Shown one piece after another: positions 52,431 through 63,649 of a DNA stretch of 64,000 nt; position 1 is the first letter of the stretch, and each line of letters opens with the position of its first letter. The translations under genes were made by a program, and so were the position numbers. This stretch comes from Phycomyces nitens. Its lineage: Eukaryota; Mucoromycota; Mucoromycetes; Mucorales; Phycomycetaceae. A model generated the notes under the pieces. That model ran no database searches. It worked only from the letters and a program-made list of their open reading frames with translations, and was not told where the DNA came from. The DNA is taken from assembly GCA_022702545.1 (NCBI GenBank), contig JAHRBC010000003.1:2852001-2916000 (forward strand), written 5' to 3'.

Positions 52431-53420
52431 AATCACCATCTTGCTGGTGTAGAAAAATATGGCTTACCATAGGGGTTGTGAATGATACACGATCCCTTTG
52501 TCAGGTTTGCAGTTGAGGTGGCATAGGAAGCACACCTATTGTCGGTGTCACCATCGAATATTGCGCCTATCTCCATATTAGCATAGTCTGCCGTTAGATT
52601 AAGTCCCTTTGTCTGAAAAAACTCCTCCATGGTCTCAAGAGGGTAGAGTTGGCCAAACACCCGAATTTCTTCATGGTATACTGGTGTCCGTACGCCATTT
52701 AGATCGACAGAATAAGGATAGCTTTGGTAGCTTACAGGACAAAGGGTTTTGTTGAGACCATAAGTAATGTAGGCAAGAATACCGCAAAGTAAGATGATGA
52801 TATAAACTAAAGTCAGCTATTACAAACGTCATTAGACATTAATTCAAGTTGTCATGGTTATATACCTTTTCTCTCCAGGCCTGTTGCATCATTGGATTCT
52901 GCTTCTTGAAACACACTCGGATAACTGTGTTTGGAATATAGCATGTTGCAATAAAGGCCATCCAGGACCACCATCCTGTCAGGACCTTGGGTTTTTCAAC
53001 TGGTGGTTCTGGCTCTTTTGGGACTTCAATCCTCTGGATGGCTCGGCTCTGTCGCTGGGCTTCCAATTGTCGCTGTAAGTTGGGGGACATGGGTTCATTG
53101 CGGATGTTTGCCGGCTGCTGAGCACCTTGGATTCTATTCTGAGATTGTTGGTGGAGCATGCCCGGGCGTGGTCGCTGTCTTTCTGGTCGGGACAAAGATT
53201 TTGAGCGGTGTGCATTGCGACTATAGGCACTGGATTGGGGTCCAGGTCCACCATGGATAGGTCTTTGTTCGAATTGTTGTTGGTAGGGTGAAGAGTAACT
53301 GGGTTGAGGTCGGCCCTGGATTGGTGGACGGCGGCTGTCTAGGCGAGGAGGTTGGGTTGGGCGAGGATTATAGTTGTGTCCCTGACGAGGAATTGGCCCT
53401 GGGCGAGGTTGATTTGACAT
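49605..53420 (-). CDS. Chitin synthase, class IV (Chs3-like)
   Basis: Plasma-membrane glycosyltransferase polymerising UDP-GlcNAc into chitin; predicted 1074 aa. Ten exons: 52866-53420, 52468-52816, 52187-52339, 51503-52122, 51291-51458, 51119-51226, 50900-51031, 50728-50848, 50043-50681, 49605-49984; all phases close. The first about 150 residues are a Pro/Gln/Arg-rich disordered tail. A first membrane pair follows ([18 protein letters not shown] and [19 protein letters not shown]), then a cytochrome-b5-like extracellular region, and another membrane segment near 430. Catalytic motifs: [28 protein letters not shown] (about 812-822) and QRRRW (852-856). C-terminal membrane helices follow. There is no myosin motor. 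Sequence around [16 protein letters not shown] fits class IV. Intron 3 ends in a near-pure A-tract before AG. It diverges from NHP6. Confidence 0.95.
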
Positions 53421-54485
53421 TAATGTCTATTGACTGATTTTACAGTAAATTATCAGTAAAAGTATATATATGTATATATGTGTATATATATCTACAAATA
53501 AAAAAAGAATAGAGGAAGAAGCTGGTTGAAATATTGGACTAGAGGTTGTATTTATATCTTTATGTCTAAAGACAAGCGGCGTTGAATATGTGTATTTATA
53601 TTTATATATGTATACATGCTTTCAAAGGTAGACGAGGCTGGTTTTGCAGATATTTACTGGATACAACATTAAGCTTTTTATTTTATTTTATTTTATTTTA
53701 TTTTTATTTTTATTTAATAGTGTTTATTCAGGCTATTAATGATGCTGTGTAATGGAATATTGAAACAATGGATTTATTAATCTTTTTTAGAGTCCAGTGC
53801 GGTTTTTCCTAGTTCTCACAGAAATGTCAAACCAGGCCAATCCACACTCACTGGTAGCCAGGTGGCTTGTGGTTAGAAAGCATGTGTGAGGGAAAAAAAT
53901 AAAATAACAATAATAAAAAAAAGGGGGGGCAAACCATTCTGGATGGCTTGCTTTGGGAATGGGAGTCGGAATATGAAGGGCTGGGAGATGTGTGACTGTA
54001 TCTATTAATCGGAATCATCCATTGGTTGAAAAAATATTCCGTCTCGTTTTCAATTGGGGTGCTAAGAAGGCCGCCCCCCGCGACACGCACACGCTACACT
54101 GCTCACTCTCTTACTCCCCCTCTACAACTCACACACTACAGTGAGAAAGAGACCCTATAAGCGTAAAGTCAAATAATAGGTGAGTCCATGTTATTTTTCA
54201 GAAGCCCCAAAAATTATTCTTCCGCGCAAAGAAGTCTCTATGGACTGTAGTGCTTCCCTTTTCACATCCCTTTGCTATGCCCATCTCATCATCCTCTTGA
54301 CCTTACCTCATCCTGATGTCCTTTCATCAAGAGAAAAAAACTCTTTCTCTTTTATATTTAATATTCCAAAATTCAATTTCCCTCTATCCTTCAAACTTAT
54401 GGACGCGTCCACACCTACTCCATATCACAAAAATCCTCAACTTTTTTCTAATATTTTTTTTTTAAAAACAAAATAGTAAACAAAC
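53421..54485. promoter_or_regulatory. Divergent promoter region, chitin synthase / NHP6
   Basis: 1.07 kb between two diverging starts. It contains a TA/TG run (about 53463-53495), a (TTTTA)n repeat, a G-tract (53924-53931) and, on the NHP6 side, a CT-rich stretch (about 54095-54130) and AT-rich leader. No coding sequence is supported. Confidence 0.5.
53676..53716. repeat. (TTTTA)n / (TTTTTA)n simple repeat
   Basis: About eight tandem T-rich pentamers and hexamers in the shared promoter region. Confidence 0.85.
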
Positions 54486-54893
54486 ATGGCCAAAGAATCC
54501 ACCAAAGTATCCAAGCGCAACGCCAAGGTTGCTGACGAAGGCAAGAAGCGTCGCACTAAGAAGGATCCCTCTGCCCCCAAGCGTGGTTTGTCCGCCTACA
54601 TGTTCTTCTCCCAGGACCAGAGACAGCAGGTCAAGGAAGAGAACCCAGAAGCCACCTTTGGTAAGTTTTTTATTATTATTATTATTATTTTAAATAAACA
54701 AAAAATATCAAATGTATCCCACTGATCCCATATCTCTCTCTATATAGGCTCTATCGGAAAGCTCCTTGGTGAGAAGTGGAAGAGCATGACCGATGAGGAC
54801 AAGAAGCCCTATATCGCAAAGGCCGAGGCCGACAAGAAGCGTTATGAGAGCGAGAAGGCTGCCGCTGCCGACAAGCAGAGCGATGAAGAGTAG
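54486..54893 (+). CDS. NHP6: NHP6-like HMG-box DNA-bending protein
   Basis: Predicted 106 aa. Two exons: 54486-54660 and 54748-54893; phase closes. A basic N-terminal arm ([20 protein letters not shown]) leads into one HMG box (about residues 30-98) with the expected [19 protein letters not shown] and [15 protein letters not shown] blocks. A short acidic end (SDEE) closes it. NHP6 proteins bend DNA without sequence preference and assist nucleosome remodelling by FACT and transcription start-site choice. Length and layout match yeast Nhp6 (about 95-100 aa). Codon use is GC-rich and biased, as for abundant proteins. The intron carries a short ATT repeat near its donor. Confidence 0.96.
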
Positions 54894-55582
54894 ACAAAGA
54901 TTTAAAGATAAAGACAAAACATTATTGCATGCATCCGATCAACTGGTTTTATGTGTTTCGAGTGGTTTCACTATAGTATAGCATATCAATCCAATAAACC
55001 ATCTCTCTCCTCTCTCTCTCTTGATTCTCTCTCTCTATCTCTCTCTCTATCGCTCTCTCTATCGCTCTCTTGATCCTGTAATCTTGATTCATTAAATTAC
55101 GTATTCAAAATACCTTTATTCCTCATTGTTTTCATTGTTTCAATTTTAAACATGCTCTTTATGAATCTTGCCTGTTTGCAAACCCCATCTGCATATCATT
55201 GGTATACCATCTGTATACCATCTGTATACCATTGCCTCTCTTGGGCCTCGGTCTTTGCATCCCAATCTCCAAATAAAGGCGACCCTGTGCCATTTATACA
55301 CGAGGTTCATCATGCCAGAAATCGTCGGATTTCTGAACAAATAATTGTCTGCTTGTTTTGGCTCTAAATTGATCTCCTGGTGCCTTCATATGATTCCCTT
55401 GATCCTATGCCCAAAAGCCCTTGAGCCCACTCTTTACCACCAGATCAACAATGTGCTCCAGATACCCATTTTGGCGACAATAATGAATGAAAAACACAGC
55501 TTTAATAACGAATAATCATCTACTTTGGGTTTTTCTCCAACTGCGCCACTAGGGTGAGTACAACAGAAGCCTCATCATTGAC
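54894..55582. other. Spacer with CT-rich repeat and minus-strand coding-like remnants
   Basis: A CTCTCT/ATCG-type repeat fills about 55003-55075. At 55187-55233 the plus strand has three close copies of a GGTATACCATCTG-like unit. On the minus strand the frame reading YCRQNGYLEHIVDLVVKSGL (about 55410-55495) continues after a TAG as DQGNHMKAPGDQFRAK, with only two stops in about 110 codons; this may be a decayed gene. Confidence 0.45.
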
Positions 55583-56546
55583 CTAGTAACCAGTCCGTTT
55601 GGGTTGACGATCCATACTCCAATCGGTATTTCCTACTGGTCTTTGCCCAAATCTTGTCGACCTGTCTGTCAACGTGTCTGTCGACCTCTTTTCGAATCTT
55701 GAGGATTCTGAATCCTTTCTACCAAAGAAAGCTCCTTCTTTTCTTTGTCCAAATCTTGGGGATTCTGAATCCTTTCTACCAAAGAAAGCTCCCTCTTTTC
55801 TTTGCCCAAATCTTGGAGATTCTGAATCTTTTCTGACCAAGGAAGCTCCCTCTTTCCTTTGGGAAAATCGGCTTAAACTTCCTGCAAAATCCTTGCCAAA
55901 TCTCGAGAATTCGGCATTTTTTCTAACCAAGGAAGCTCCCTCTTTTTGGCGGCTTTGTTCAATTCTTTCTCGTCTCTCATTGGGGTCAGGTTCACCATAT
56001 ATCTCCTTGAGTTTCTCTCGTCGTTCTCCCATTGCTTGATAACGATTGGACTCTTGGCGCTTGGCTACTTCACTAGAAGGTCTGAATTTGGATTTGAGGA
56101 TTCGCTTGACGGCTTCTGGTGAAATCTTGAATTCTGTTGACAGACTTTTTGTGTTGTATAACCCTGGGTTCTAAAAATGTATATGTATATGTATAAAGCG
56201 TTTGTGCAAATACATGTTGAATAAGAGTATGGACAATAGTGTATATAGTTATTTAAATTTCAAGAGAGAAAGAGAGAGAATAGCCCATGCTCTGTATAGC
56301 TGGTATTTAACTTACAGAGGATGCAAGATCCCTAATCTTCTCCATTGTCTCTCTCGAGATTCGTTTCTTTGGCTTCCAGACGAGATCATTAGAAGATTCA
56401 ATTGTTTCTGTCGAGTGGAATCTGTTTGCGTGTCGAGCAATGCTTGATAATGCTGGGGTTATATTCTGAGGAATGTTCAGCTGGTGTATTCCAGGGACAA
56501 TAAAGGCTGGTTTGCGAAGCAATAAACTGATCAATGAGCTTGACAT
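55583..56546 (-). CDS. RRG9: Mitochondrial RRG9/neugrin-like protein
   Basis: Predicted 272 aa. Two exons: 56316-56546 and 55583-56170; phase closes. The first about 50 residues are rich in Ser, Leu and Arg, with an RFHST-type end, as in a mitochondrial presequence. The conserved RRG9/neugrin core follows: WKPKKRISRETMEKIRDLAS, then NPGLYNTKSLSTEFKISPEA and VKRILKSKFRPS. In yeast this family is needed for respiratory growth and mitochondrial genome maintenance; neugrin acts on mitochondrial 16S rRNA in humans. The C-terminal third is a species-specific tandem repeat (units like RKEGAFFGRKDSESPRFGQ). The chosen start is the first ATG of the frame; the open frame extends upstream without an ATG. 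Confidence 0.88.
55695..55860. repeat. In-frame 57-bp minisatellite inside RRG9
   Basis: About three close tandem units of 57 bp encode 19-residue repeats (RKEGA-x-x-x-RKDSES-x-RF-x-x). A diverged fourth half-unit (KEGASLVRKNAEFSRF) lies upstream in the protein. Confidence 0.85.
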
Positions 56547-59364
56547 TTGTAAGAGGATTAAAAGGGGTAAACAGTCAAATGCAGTGGTCACATCCACTTT
56601 GATTGCTATAATCATTAATTGGCTACCACCATTGTTAACTCAGCTGAATAGAAAAGTTGATAAAATGTCAGTAACAGATATTTATCATGCTTTGGTTTAA
56701 TGAGATATTGCTTGTAAAGACTCTTGTCTGAAAATAAAGGCCGCTGATGTGTATATTAAAAGTCTTTGTAGCATTTTCATTACAAATCTGTCGTTCAAGG
56801 CCAATTATTTAGACTGACCTTTGGGTAAAATAAACATGATGCTTTTAAACAAGAATAATATAAAATGAATATATTAGGATTCCCAATGTCAAGAATTGAC
56901 TCGATATCTGCATATATATATATATATCTTATTTATCAAGCCATATCAGAGAGAAATATTGCTTTTTAATAGATTGATTGTAAAGAAGTGCTCTGACAAA
57001 TGTATAATCTAATAAAACAAGAACACTACTTTCATTTGATCATAATGGTCATACATCCTATATCATCGTACTCATTTACACATGTTAAATGAGAACAAGA
57101 ATATAATAATAGTTTTCTGTTAGAGAATGTAAAGATTGTCGCCCTGATCTACACCATTGCAATACAAAGGCTCAGTTCTCCCCCTTACTTGCTCAATCAG
57201 ATTGTATTTTTATCCATCTTGTCAGTCCTAATATTATCTTGCTCCCTATAATACCTATTTCTTAAGGTTAGATTCCTTTATGGCTTTTCGCCGTCTTATT
57301 TAAAGAATAAATAAATAAATACTTCGCAAATAAAAGACAGTATATACAATGGTGGTTTCCAATACACATTCTTAAAATAGAAGAGTTCAAAAAAAAAAAA
57401 CAAAGAACAAAATGCGATGTTCTCTATTGCCAAAAAGCGTATACAATCATCAGTAAACCCAAAGAATAATGGTTCTTGCAAAAAAGAAAAGAAAATCGTA
57501 GTCTCAAATCAATAGATAGATTGTTTTTTTTTAAGGTTTGTAACCATGGTGTGTTGGTTGCCATGTAACAAGAAAATGAACTTAATTCCATGACAACCAG
57601 ATTTTGACTTCAAAATAATAAGTCTATAGATATTCTCCAAAGATGACTAGCTATTGGATTGGATATTAAAGACTGAAATGGGGCTGAAGATAGTTCTTAT
57701 TGATGTAATACAAAAAAAAAGGTATTACTGTATCTTTGAGTATCCATAATACTTGGGGTTTAGGCATTAGCCCAAACTTGCTAATGATATCATTACAAGA
57801 TATCTAATGATCCTTATTATAACCAATTGATGACTTGTAGATTGTATTCTCTACCAATCAAACAAAACAAAAAAGTATGGGTTGTATCATTATTTGTGAA
57901 AAGACAGACTCTTGCATTGATTACAAATTAAGATACCTTTTTATCTTGTATCTCAAAGTGGAAATTATGGCCCCTTGTAAATCATGCTTAAGATTGTCCT
58001 GATAATTTTCAGTTAAAATAACCACCGAGTGTCGTTCTGAAAACAATGGGCATGATAGGCATTCGATCTATATGTAAAAATATTCACACAGACATTGGCG
58101 GTGATAATATTAATGGGATACTGATCAAACGGCTGTTATATCTTTATTAGGTGATATTTAGTTGAGAACAAGGGATTTTAGATACTAGGCATTTCCTGGA
58201 GCTTTGAGTATCAAAAGGAGTTGCGGCTAATTTGGATTAATACCATTTGAGATAATTTGATTTCACAATTGTCTATATATCTACATAAACATATAACTAT
58301 ATAACTATATATGTACTTATTATTCATGGTTCTATATACATTTATATCCATCTATAGGATCGATAGTTTATCCATAAATAAATAATGCGAGTACATTTAT
58401 GAATATACACTATATTTTATTTATACACTCTATACATTTGTTGAATGTAGTTTATAGGTGTGATAAATGACAATTCTGCGTTCCACATAAGATGCTCTTA
58501 TATCATTGTAGGCGGAGTGCTCGTCTGTTTCTCAATACTTGGTATTACATATGTCAAATACACTGGGATTTTGTTTGCAGGAAAGTATTGAACTGGTATT
58601 TTTATATATTTTTATCTCTTTGGTTTATTGTGCTGACTAACCCTTTTATACAAACCTACACAGTTTTATTCAATTCATTAAATCGTTTCTTTTATTCTAC
58701 TCGAATTTCATAAAAAAAATCCCCAGAATTATTGTTATACCCTGGTAACCGAAAACGCTTTGACATCATAGCAGAATGTCTCGAATGTCTTTGTTTCGAA
58801 TACTGTAGAGTCAATTGAGTATTTCACAAGACAGCTTGATTTAGAATATAGTGTTTTCCAACATTTGGGAACACGTAAATGAAGGGATACTGCTCAACAC
58901 CCTTGTGTTTAAGATGACCATACTAATCACCTGCCTCCCCGTCTAATAAATTCCTTTTACGGGAGTCAAGAAAGAAGTGTAGATGTAATTATAGTTTATT
59001 ACAGTTTATTAATTCCAAACCTTTTTTTTATTATTTTTATTATTTGAGAAAATAAACAGACGATTGAGAGTTGACTATCGTGTGGCGTTCACTAGACTCT
59101 TTTGGCTAGTGGCAAAAGGGATATTACATAGTTTCTCTAAATTATACATAGTTTATTATGGGGTTTTCTGGATAGATTGAGTGCAAACAATTTGCCTTTG
59201 TAGCTTTAATGGTACTTCTTGTTATTGTTTTGATCATTTCATTTTCAGAATTATTTTTGTGTTCAATTTATTTATATACCAACACTCAATATTTGGGTTT
59301 TAGTCTTTATAATGTGTATTTTTATCCACAGAATAACTTTATATATATATATTTATATTTATAG
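56547..59364. other. AT-rich gene-poor stretch, 2.8 kb
   Basis: No supported gene. Short TA runs lie near 56910-56928 and 58270-58312. A 48-codon plus-strand open stretch near 58020-58148 (for example VVLKTMGMIGIRSICKNIHT) is the only protein-like patch. Confidence 0.45.
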
Positions 59365-59972
59365 CATTAATTGGGTTTCCGGGATCTATTTCAAGATTTA
59401 TGAGATCACGAATCCCGATAACTGGGTAGGAGGCACGCGAGTAGGAAATTATTATCTTTTTCTTTTTCTTTTTTTACTTTGTTTGTTTCTGCCTCTTGCT
59501 CCAGTTGGCACTGGAACACTTTTTACCCGTCTTGTGGCGGCTAGATAAGGAGTCCCTGAAGAACCTGTTTGATATTTTGGCTATTTTTTATAACCGGAAT
59601 TTATCCAGGCCTTTTTTTACTAGTATCTTAGACGCCAATTGGGACTGTTGGCTTGGTAATAATATTTTAGGCTTTTTTTGTTTTTTGTTTTTTGCTGCAG
59701 ACCTCTTGCTGGCATCTCAATCACCAAGCTCCCAACTCCAATTCTCGAGAGAAATAGCTACGATACCATCAAGACTCGTTAGATTACCGCCATCTCCTCC
59801 CAAACCATGGCAGGGTCTTGTCAAGTTGTCGAAGATCAGATTGAAGATCAGACAGACACCGGCACAATTGTGGGCGTACACAATATCTGTACTGTCCTCA
59901 TCTTGTCCTCTCATTATAATTTTAGCAGTGTTTGCTATTGTGCTCAGATTAAATGGTCTGACAAGAAATTGA
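59365..59972 (+). CDS. Weak candidate: small protein with C-terminal membrane helix
   Basis: Three possible exons (59365-59425, 59505-59655, 59701-59972) join in phase through introns with strong pyrimidine-rich acceptors: a T-rich tract ending CTCCAG at 59504, and a T-rich tract ending CTGCAG at 59700. The last exon encodes LVRLPPSPPKPWQGLVKLSK, a basic stretch, then one hydrophobic helix (CPLIIILAVFAIVLRL) and a short RNGL-type end, the layout of a tail-anchored or single-pass membrane protein. No start codon or upstream exon could be fixed, and no family is recognised. It may be a partial or relic gene. Confidence 0.3.
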
Positions 59973-60312
59973 ATTCAAAACACTTTATTTTCCTGGTGGC
60001 CTCATGTCATTTAGTGCAGCTTACAGACTGTGCAATTATTTTGAATCTGATCACGAACAAAATGAGAGCCACAATTGTGTTCAACTTGTATTACTATTTA
60101 TTTTTACAAGATGTATAACATGATTTATGAAATGTATGCTTGGGTTTTTTTGTACTTTATTGGTATTTGAGTAACGTAGAATGGAATAAATAGATATTTT
60201 ATAGAACTAACGAATAGTATAGATTTAAATATACATAATATAAAGTTTAAAAAGGAGAAATCATGTGGATGTCAAGTACATTGGTCAATATAAAGTTGCT
60301 CTTTTTTAGATG

Positions 60313-60343
<31 letters not shown>

Positions 60344-60625
60344 GGGGAATGCTGCTATGATACAGGCTTGGATAGATTGGCAATAGGATTGTATAAAAAT
60401 TGAAAATAAAATGGCATATGTAGAAAGGGAAAAGAAAGAAAAAGAAAACACTGTCTAGAGGTGTATATACATATATAAGGGTGAGTGTATGTGAGGGTGT
60501 GTATAAGTGAGAGGGGACGTGTCTTTTTGGCTTATAGTGAAATCATATACATCCAATAAATAAATAAATAAATAAATAAAAAAACATACAATAAGAAAGT
60601 GCTTGCAAAGGCATAATATCCCATA
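59973..60625. other. 3' spacer with simple repeats
   Basis: It contains (ATA)n at about 60316-60343 and (AATA)n at about 60556-60580. No gene seen. Confidence 0.5.
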
Positions 60626-61770
60626 CTAAGATCGATTTCTGCGCCCAGGAAACGTCTTTCGTCGACTGTGCAAATCAAGAAATAGGACACTTGTACTAGA
60701 GGCTGGTGGGGTCCGTTCTTTGGATGTTTTTGGGCTTTGACTTGACCGTCGCAGCTTTGCACGTAGAGCCTCCATCACTGTGTTGTGGTCCAAGGACTGT
60801 GGGCTCTTTTCTTCTTTATCTTTCTTGTCGTCTTCCTCTTCTTCCAGAGGAGGTGTTGCGCTCTTTCTGGGTTTTCTCAGAGACTTTCCAGGCATCTTGC
60901 TTCGGCTGTCTGGACGCAAGGTTTCGGTAAAGGATCTTCTCTTGGACCTCGTTTTGGGAAATGAAGATACAGGAGACGATATATGAGCCTCCTCGGCCTG
61001 TGGGGACATTGTCAGACTTTGGGTAAGCTCAATTGGCTCAGGGGACGAGGCGACCGAGAGTGAAAGATTGCCAAATGGCATATCAAAAGACATGTAGGGA
61101 GAAGGTAAAAGGATCGAATGCGAGGGTGACGGAGGGTTGTTAAAGTCTTGGAGACTGGATCCTGTGCCAAAGGGTGACATGATAGAAAGATCACTTCCGC
61201 CTTGTAAGGATGATAACCAGCTGGACTCAATGTCACTTGAATTTGGTAAAAGTAGAGAGTCTGCTTTTAATTTATTTATAAAAAAAAATAGAGATTTTTT
61301 TAGAATGATTATTTTTAAAACTGTACATCTAGTATAGAAATTCTGATTTTACCTAGTGATTCGCTATGCATATCCTGAGAAAAGGATGGCTCACTCCTGG
61401 ACCGTCTATGGTGATTCATTTCGAAATCAAGGTATTTATTCTGTAGTCGAGCCTCTTCAGCAAGTCTAAGCTCTTCAGCAGTACGTCTCTAATGAATCAC
61501 TGGAAGGTAAGTTTTGATTGTTTTTATGTCGATATCCATAGAGTGGAAACTTGCCTTGTCCTCTTGAGTTTTTGCAATGAGAATGTGCTTTAATAGATCA
61601 ACGTTGTTCTGATATTTCTCCAATATCTCGCCAACAGAAATAGAGGATAATCCAACCAAGGATGCCAATTGGGATCCTAGGTCCTGGCTAGGGCTAGCGT
61701 CACCAATTGATGTAGAGTCACTTGGATCGTTTGAATGAATGCTCATTGAACCTGTGTAAGATGGTAACAT
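60626..61770 (-). CDS. Ser/Pro-rich protein of unknown function, conserved coiled-coil motif
   Basis: Predicted 328 aa from the first in-frame ATG (61770). Three exons: 61555-61770, 61353-61488 and 60626-61260; phases close. Residues about 30-95 are conserved-looking and helical: SISVGEILEKYQNNVDLLKH, then a charged coiled coil with RRTAEELRLAEEARLQNKYL. The rest is Ser/Pro-rich and disordered, with basic clusters (KTRSKRRSF, KSLRKPRKSA) that suggest nuclear localisation. A regulator or transcription-associated factor is a guess. Intron 1 uses a GC donor. The true start may lie upstream: an exon at 62153-62201 on the minus strand, encoding HEYIYVRLTICEHLQS, splices in phase to an acceptor at 61786 through a 366-nt intron. 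Confidence 0.7.
61489..61554 (-). other. GC-AG intron of the 60626-61770 gene
   Basis: On the minus strand the donor reads GACAAG|GCAAGT and the acceptor TTCATTAG. The join keeps the coiled coil continuous (KTQEDK to RRTAEE). Length 66 nt. Confidence 0.83.
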
Positions 61771-63649
61771 GTTTCTGTTTTGGCATCTAAAGACAAGAAA
61801 GAGCAAAGAATACAAGGCTTTTTGTACAAAGAATAAAAATAAATTCCGATCGGTAGCTTAAAGTCGGTACATCAATCGAGTTTTTTGATTCCTGTTAATG
61901 TTTGGAGAACACAGCACCGCTTATGGGGTTCATCCCGCACAAAAAAAAAGGACTTCATTTCCCAAGACATGATTGTGAGTGATTTTTAAAAGAACACACA
62001 TTTCTAGAAATATCCTGGGCATTCTTTAGGTCTTAATTATTCAGCAATTGATTTGTATGGATGAACATATGTCTGAAGAGTTTAAATATATTAACAATAG
62101 TTGTAATTTAGGTTTTCTGGACACAGTACAGAGTTTGGTGCGCTCAACTTACGATTGTAGGTGTTCGCAGATAGTCAATCGTACATAGATATACTCATGA
62201 TCTGCGGTTTAATTGTTTTAAGAGACTGAAAAGAGGCGTGTCATTTATATTTTGTTCCTATTGTTAGTACACTTACACTTTGATTAGATCACTAACAAAT
62301 TCCACTCCCTCTTTGTAGTACTGTTGGCGCTAAAAATACATTTTACCTTTTCCAAGTTTGTAAGCAATTGACACATTGGGTACAGTCTGAAGCAAGAATA
62401 TATATCTATATAAAAATATATAAAGAAAAAAAAATAGTGGCCTTGCGCAATGACCATGAGGAAATATAACAAAGCCACACCAATATCTATATATGACCAT
62501 TTCAAATTTAATGGTAAAATGTACATAATCAAGATATAAATGAAGAGGCCCATTCAGGGTAAGAACGTGCCCTGAATACACTTATTCTAAAGACAAAATA
62601 GTATGATATTCAAGCTATATACAACAAATACAAAATACAGATTCTCAATCTATTGTAACACATCACCTCATAGTTCCCCACTATAGAAATCCAGGTAACC
62701 GGGTTGAGGGAACACTTGCAATGATTATCATAATCGAATTATGTAAATATTTTCAGAAACGCTAGAAAATAGAGCCAGTAATTAAAGATATCCCAAAGTG
62801 CAAAAATAATGATGTGTGAGTATTGATATGAAAACCCAGAGAGACCTTTATAGCTTGATTTGCGTTGTAAGATATAGATTTAATAGAAATGTGAGCGGCT
62901 AGTAAAATGCAACAGAAAACTAGGTATAATTATTAATACGAGCGCTGCTCGTTATTAATATGCTTAAGATTATGATTGTATATATTATTTTTAAATATAT
63001 ATCTAAAAAAAGTATAAAAATAAATATCTTAATATATTAAGAAATAAAAATAAACCTTTTTATTATTAATATTTTTGAATGATCTTTATGAGATTTCCAA
63101 CCAGTGTAAGATGATATTGTATATAAAAATATCTTATACCTCCTTAGAAATCTATAGATACTCTTTATACCCCAAAAAGGGAGCCTTGAGTATGACAGGC
63201 AAATGAAGAATTGTACATGCTTGTGGGAAAGGTGCATTGTATTTATTGAATTCTTAAATAAATAACCTGGTATCAACTGATTAAACAGATTCAAAGATAT
63301 TACTTTAATAAAAAAAAAGAAAAATCTGCTTCTTTTACCGCGGACACGGACACTGGCAAACCTATGTGACGACAGTATCCTGAAATGGTAGCCATGCAGC
63401 AATCGTAGTAGAGTCAGGGTAATACATTGAAGCAAGAAGGAGTACCAACTACCAGACGCCGACCTAACAGCAAAAATAAGTATATACTGAAAGCAATTAC
63501 ACACTGGAAAGCTTAATTTAGATAGCACGATTATATTGCCATGAATTGTGTTGCAATACTTCAAAATGCAACAATTACAGAATCACAGAATTACAGAATT
63601 ACATATATATTTATTTGCTTATTTGCTTATTTATTTGTTTGTTTATTAA
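61771..63649. other. Gene-poor stretch with possible upstream exons and hairpins
   Basis: It holds the candidate exon 62153-62201 and another protein-like piece at about 62283-62330 (QQYYKEGVEFVSDLIK) that I could not splice in phase. Hairpin-like sequences: ATTCAGGG/CCCTGAAT arms at about 62551-62577 and a near-perfect stem around GAGCGCTGCTC at about 62930-62960. A less AT-rich patch at 63340-63475 has no assignable function. Confidence 0.45.

Noticed and set aside
55003..55075. CTCTCT repeat considered as a CRISPR-like or satellite array
   Set aside because: Irregular simple pyrimidine repeat without spacers; ordinary 3'-flank microsatellite.
63037..63564. 175-codon minus-strand open frame near the right edge
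   Set aside because: Phe/Ile/Ser/Lys-rich translation of AT-rich DNA with poly-Phe from an A-tract; no domain pattern, no intron logic.
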